From Pontibacter beigongshangensis (GTDB taxonomy: Bacteria; Bacteroidota; Bacteroidia; Cytophagales; Hymenobacteraceae), in NCBI RefSeq assembly GCF_014332515.1, contig NZ_VFSD01000008.1, forward strand, positions 1 to 64,000: DNA of 64,000 nucleotides, read 5' to 3'. The notes beneath the pieces were generated by a model. It was not told where the DNA came from, made no database searches, and was given only the letters and a program-made list of their open reading frames with translations. This document shows, piece by piece, positions 62,755-64,000 of this stretch. Positions within the stretch are counted from its first letter, which is position 1. Each line of letters opens with the position of its first letter. The position numbers and the translations under genes are program-made.

Positions 62755-62868
62755 GCTTTCACTCGCTCATTCAAAATTAACACGTTAGCACATCAGCGCA
62801 TTGACCAGCCAGATTATTTGAATGAAAATGGCCCTCCGGAGGCGTTTCTCGTGCCGCCGCCGCTCCTG
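62755..62868 (+). repeat. Composite repeat with perfect CCTCCGGAGG core
   Basis: CACTCGCTCATTCAAAATTA, ACACGTTAGCACATCAGCG, AGATTATTTGAATGAAAATG, core CCTCCGGAGG at 62833-62842, then GCGTTTCTCGTGCCGCCGCC. The CTG run is replaced by CCG words. Confidence 0.8.
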
Positions 62869-63187
62869 CTTTTAAGGGAGAACCCGCAGCAGTATTTTAA
62901 AATAGTTGCCCGGCACTTTGCTGCGGTTTTGCATGAAACCAATCCGGTTTTCCATTGGTTCAAAGTCTGAGCAGGTTAATTGCCAATAACAGGGGGGCAA
63001 TTGCTCAGGAACTGATATTATTCAGCATATTGTTGTATTTTTGTGACACGTATGCCTGATACTTATATGCGGTGCGTCAGGGCGGGTCGTTGCTGTTAGC
63101 AGCCATCATACTTAACAGGTACCATGCATCGTTGTTTTGGAACAAATAGAACGCAACAGCTAACTGATATCCTCCTTTTTTTATATT
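62869..63187. promoter_or_regulatory. Upstream region of porW/sprE
   Basis: Contains TATTTTTG at 63036-63043, an exact TAnnTTTG, giving a leader of about 140 bases before the TTG start. No -33 element at the usual distance. Nothing else recognised. Confidence 0.4.
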
Positions 63188-64000
63188 TTGAACAAGCTAT
63201 CTTTATATATACTGTTTGTTGTGGCCGGCCTTGCACTTGCAGCCTGCTCCGTGGAGCGCAATAACCCCATCAGCAAAGCCTACCACAACACCTCTGCCCG
63301 CTACAACGGCTATTTCCTGGCGAAGGAGAAGCTGCGCCTGTTGGAGGAAATCCTGCAGGAGCAGATGGCCTACGATTACAACCTGGCACTGCCCATTTAC
63401 CCATCCATCGACTCTGCCACGGCCAAGGCCTTTGCCGCCGACCTGGAAGACATCGTCAAAAAAGCCTCGTTCCCGATACAATATCATAAGAACAGCAAAT
63501 GGATCGACGACTGCTATGTACTCATCGGAAAGGTACGTTACTACCAGCTCAACTTTGCCGATGCCGCCCGGACCTTTAAGTATGTAAACTCTATCAGTAA
63601 AGACAACAGCACCCGCCACGAAGCTCATATCTGGCTGATGCGCTCTTTTATGATGATGGAGGAGATGGAGAACGCCCAAGCCGTGTCTGATTACCTGCGC
63701 AAGGAGCGCCTGAACCGCGAAAATGCACGTGAGCTGTACCTTGCCCGCGCTCACTACAACCGCCTGCTCGGCGATACGGCTGCCGTCATCGAAAATCTTA
63801 CGCTGTCGTTGCGCAACTTTAAGAAGAAAGACGACCTGGCGCGGGCGCGCTTCTCGCTGGCCATGCTGCTGCAGGCCACGGAGCAGGACAAGGAGGCGTA
63901 CCAGCAGTACAGCAAGATCCTGCGCCGTAACCCGCCCTACGACCTCGGGTTCTTTAGCCGGCTCTATATGGGGCAGGTGGCAGAGGTAGGAAACTCCAAC
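63188..64000 (+). CDS. porW: Type IX secretion lipoprotein PorW/SprE (partial, runs off the window)
   Basis: An open frame of 271 codons that continues past the window. It starts with TTG (in-frame ATG absent before the lipobox): residues 1-18 make a short leader ending LALAAC with Cys19 as the lipidation site. The mature part opens NPISKAYHNTSARYNGYFLA, a hallmark of the PorW/SprE family, followed by TPR-type helices (DDCYVLIGKVRYYQLNFADA, HEAHIWLMRSFMMMEEMENA). The protein links the outer-membrane translocon to the trans-envelope motor in type IX secretion and is needed for gliding. From memory, it is often found near the ATP synthase genes in this phylum. The real length should be near 900 residues. 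Confidence 0.88.
   Translation, partial: MNKLSLYILFVVAGLALAACSVERNNPISKAYHNTSARYNGYFLAKEKLRLLEEILQEQMAYDYNLALPIYPSIDSATAKAFAADLEDIVKKASFPIQYHKNSKWIDDCYVLIGKVRYYQLNFADAARTFKYVNSISKDNSTRHEAHIWLMRSFMMMEEMENAQAVSDYLRKERLNRENARELYLARAHYNRLLGDTAAVIENLTLSLRNFKKKDDLARARFSLAMLLQATEQDKEAYQQYSKILRRNPPYDLGFFSRLYMGQVAEVGNSN

Noticed and set aside
1..64000. CRISPR array, prophage or intact insertion sequence
   Set aside because: No regularly spaced identical repeats with unique spacers, no transposase, integrase or phage structural genes were found; the repeated elements have variable spacing and no cas genes are present.

Overview
The window looks like chromosomal DNA of a Bacteroidota bacterium of the order Cytophagales, probably a Pontibacter/Hymenobacteraceae-like species. 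The evidence is type IX secretion parts (PorP/SprF family, PorW/SprE), gliding-type C-terminal sorting domains, a bacillithiol-type YtxJ protein, a DUF3494 ice-binding-like adhesin, an F-type ATP synthase operon that lacks atpD and atpC, promoters with the Bacteroidota -7 box TAnnTTTG, and few Shine-Dalgarno sequences. The genus is an inference from protein flavour and gene content, not from a search. No rRNA, tRNA, CRISPR array, prophage or intact insertion sequence was seen.

Layout. 1-600: array of four non-coding units built on TGCAAAGGTA. 1032-5420: divergent saccharopine/alanine-dehydrogenase-like enzyme and glycine decarboxylase GcvP. 5.5-7.5 kb: AT-rich scar, small secreted protein, DUF4136 lipoprotein. 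7.9-11.25 kb (minus): M20 amidohydrolase with a frameshifted signal peptide, then a GH3 glycosidase. 12.1-17.9 kb (plus): CorC/HlyC-type CBS membrane protein, Na+/Ca2+ antiporter, small secreted protein, DedA protein, LPG-synthase-like flippase, a 27-residue membrane peptide, TatA. 18.3-27.1 kb (minus): TonB-dependent receptor, then a three-gene unit of ice-binding-domain adhesin, SprF-family partner and OmpA/TPR protein. 27.6-33.3 kb: LipA, a barrel protein, OsmC, YtxJ, two small envelope proteins, fused branched-chain 2-oxoacid dehydrogenase E1. 33.5-39.3 kb (plus): M16 protease, MarR regulator, aldo/keto reductase, IspF, M28 peptidase. 40.3-46.4 kb: LutB, Lrp/AsnC regulator, serine dehydratase (minus), conserved unknown, acylphosphatase, CBS site-2 protease. 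46.9-53.9 kb: secreted matrixin-like protease, dGTPase, Nnr NAD(P)HX repair enzyme, convergent UbiA-like protein. 54.2-62.5 kb (minus): pyrophosphatase, PafA-type phosphatase, and the ATP synthase operon (atpZ, atpI-like, atpB, atpE, atpF, atpH, atpA, atpG). 63.2 kb to the end: start of PorW/SprE.

Genes that work together: LipA lipoylates the H protein of the glycine cleavage system (GcvP) and the E2 of the oxoacid dehydrogenase; OsmC and YtxJ are both thiol/peroxide-stress proteins; the SprF-family, OmpA and adhesin genes, the matrixin and PorW/SprE all belong to the type IX secretion world.

The strongest unexplained signal is a dispersed intergenic repeat with the palindromic core CCTCCGGAGG, next to an (A)ATTATTnnAATnAAAA arm and often a CTG/CAG run. 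At least 26 intact or decayed copies occur here, all outside genes, in both orientations. They are often joined in a fixed order to blocks of short quasi-periodic words (AGCACAT, GATTTGAA, GTCCTGCGTCTT, TCTGAACCTTGATGG).
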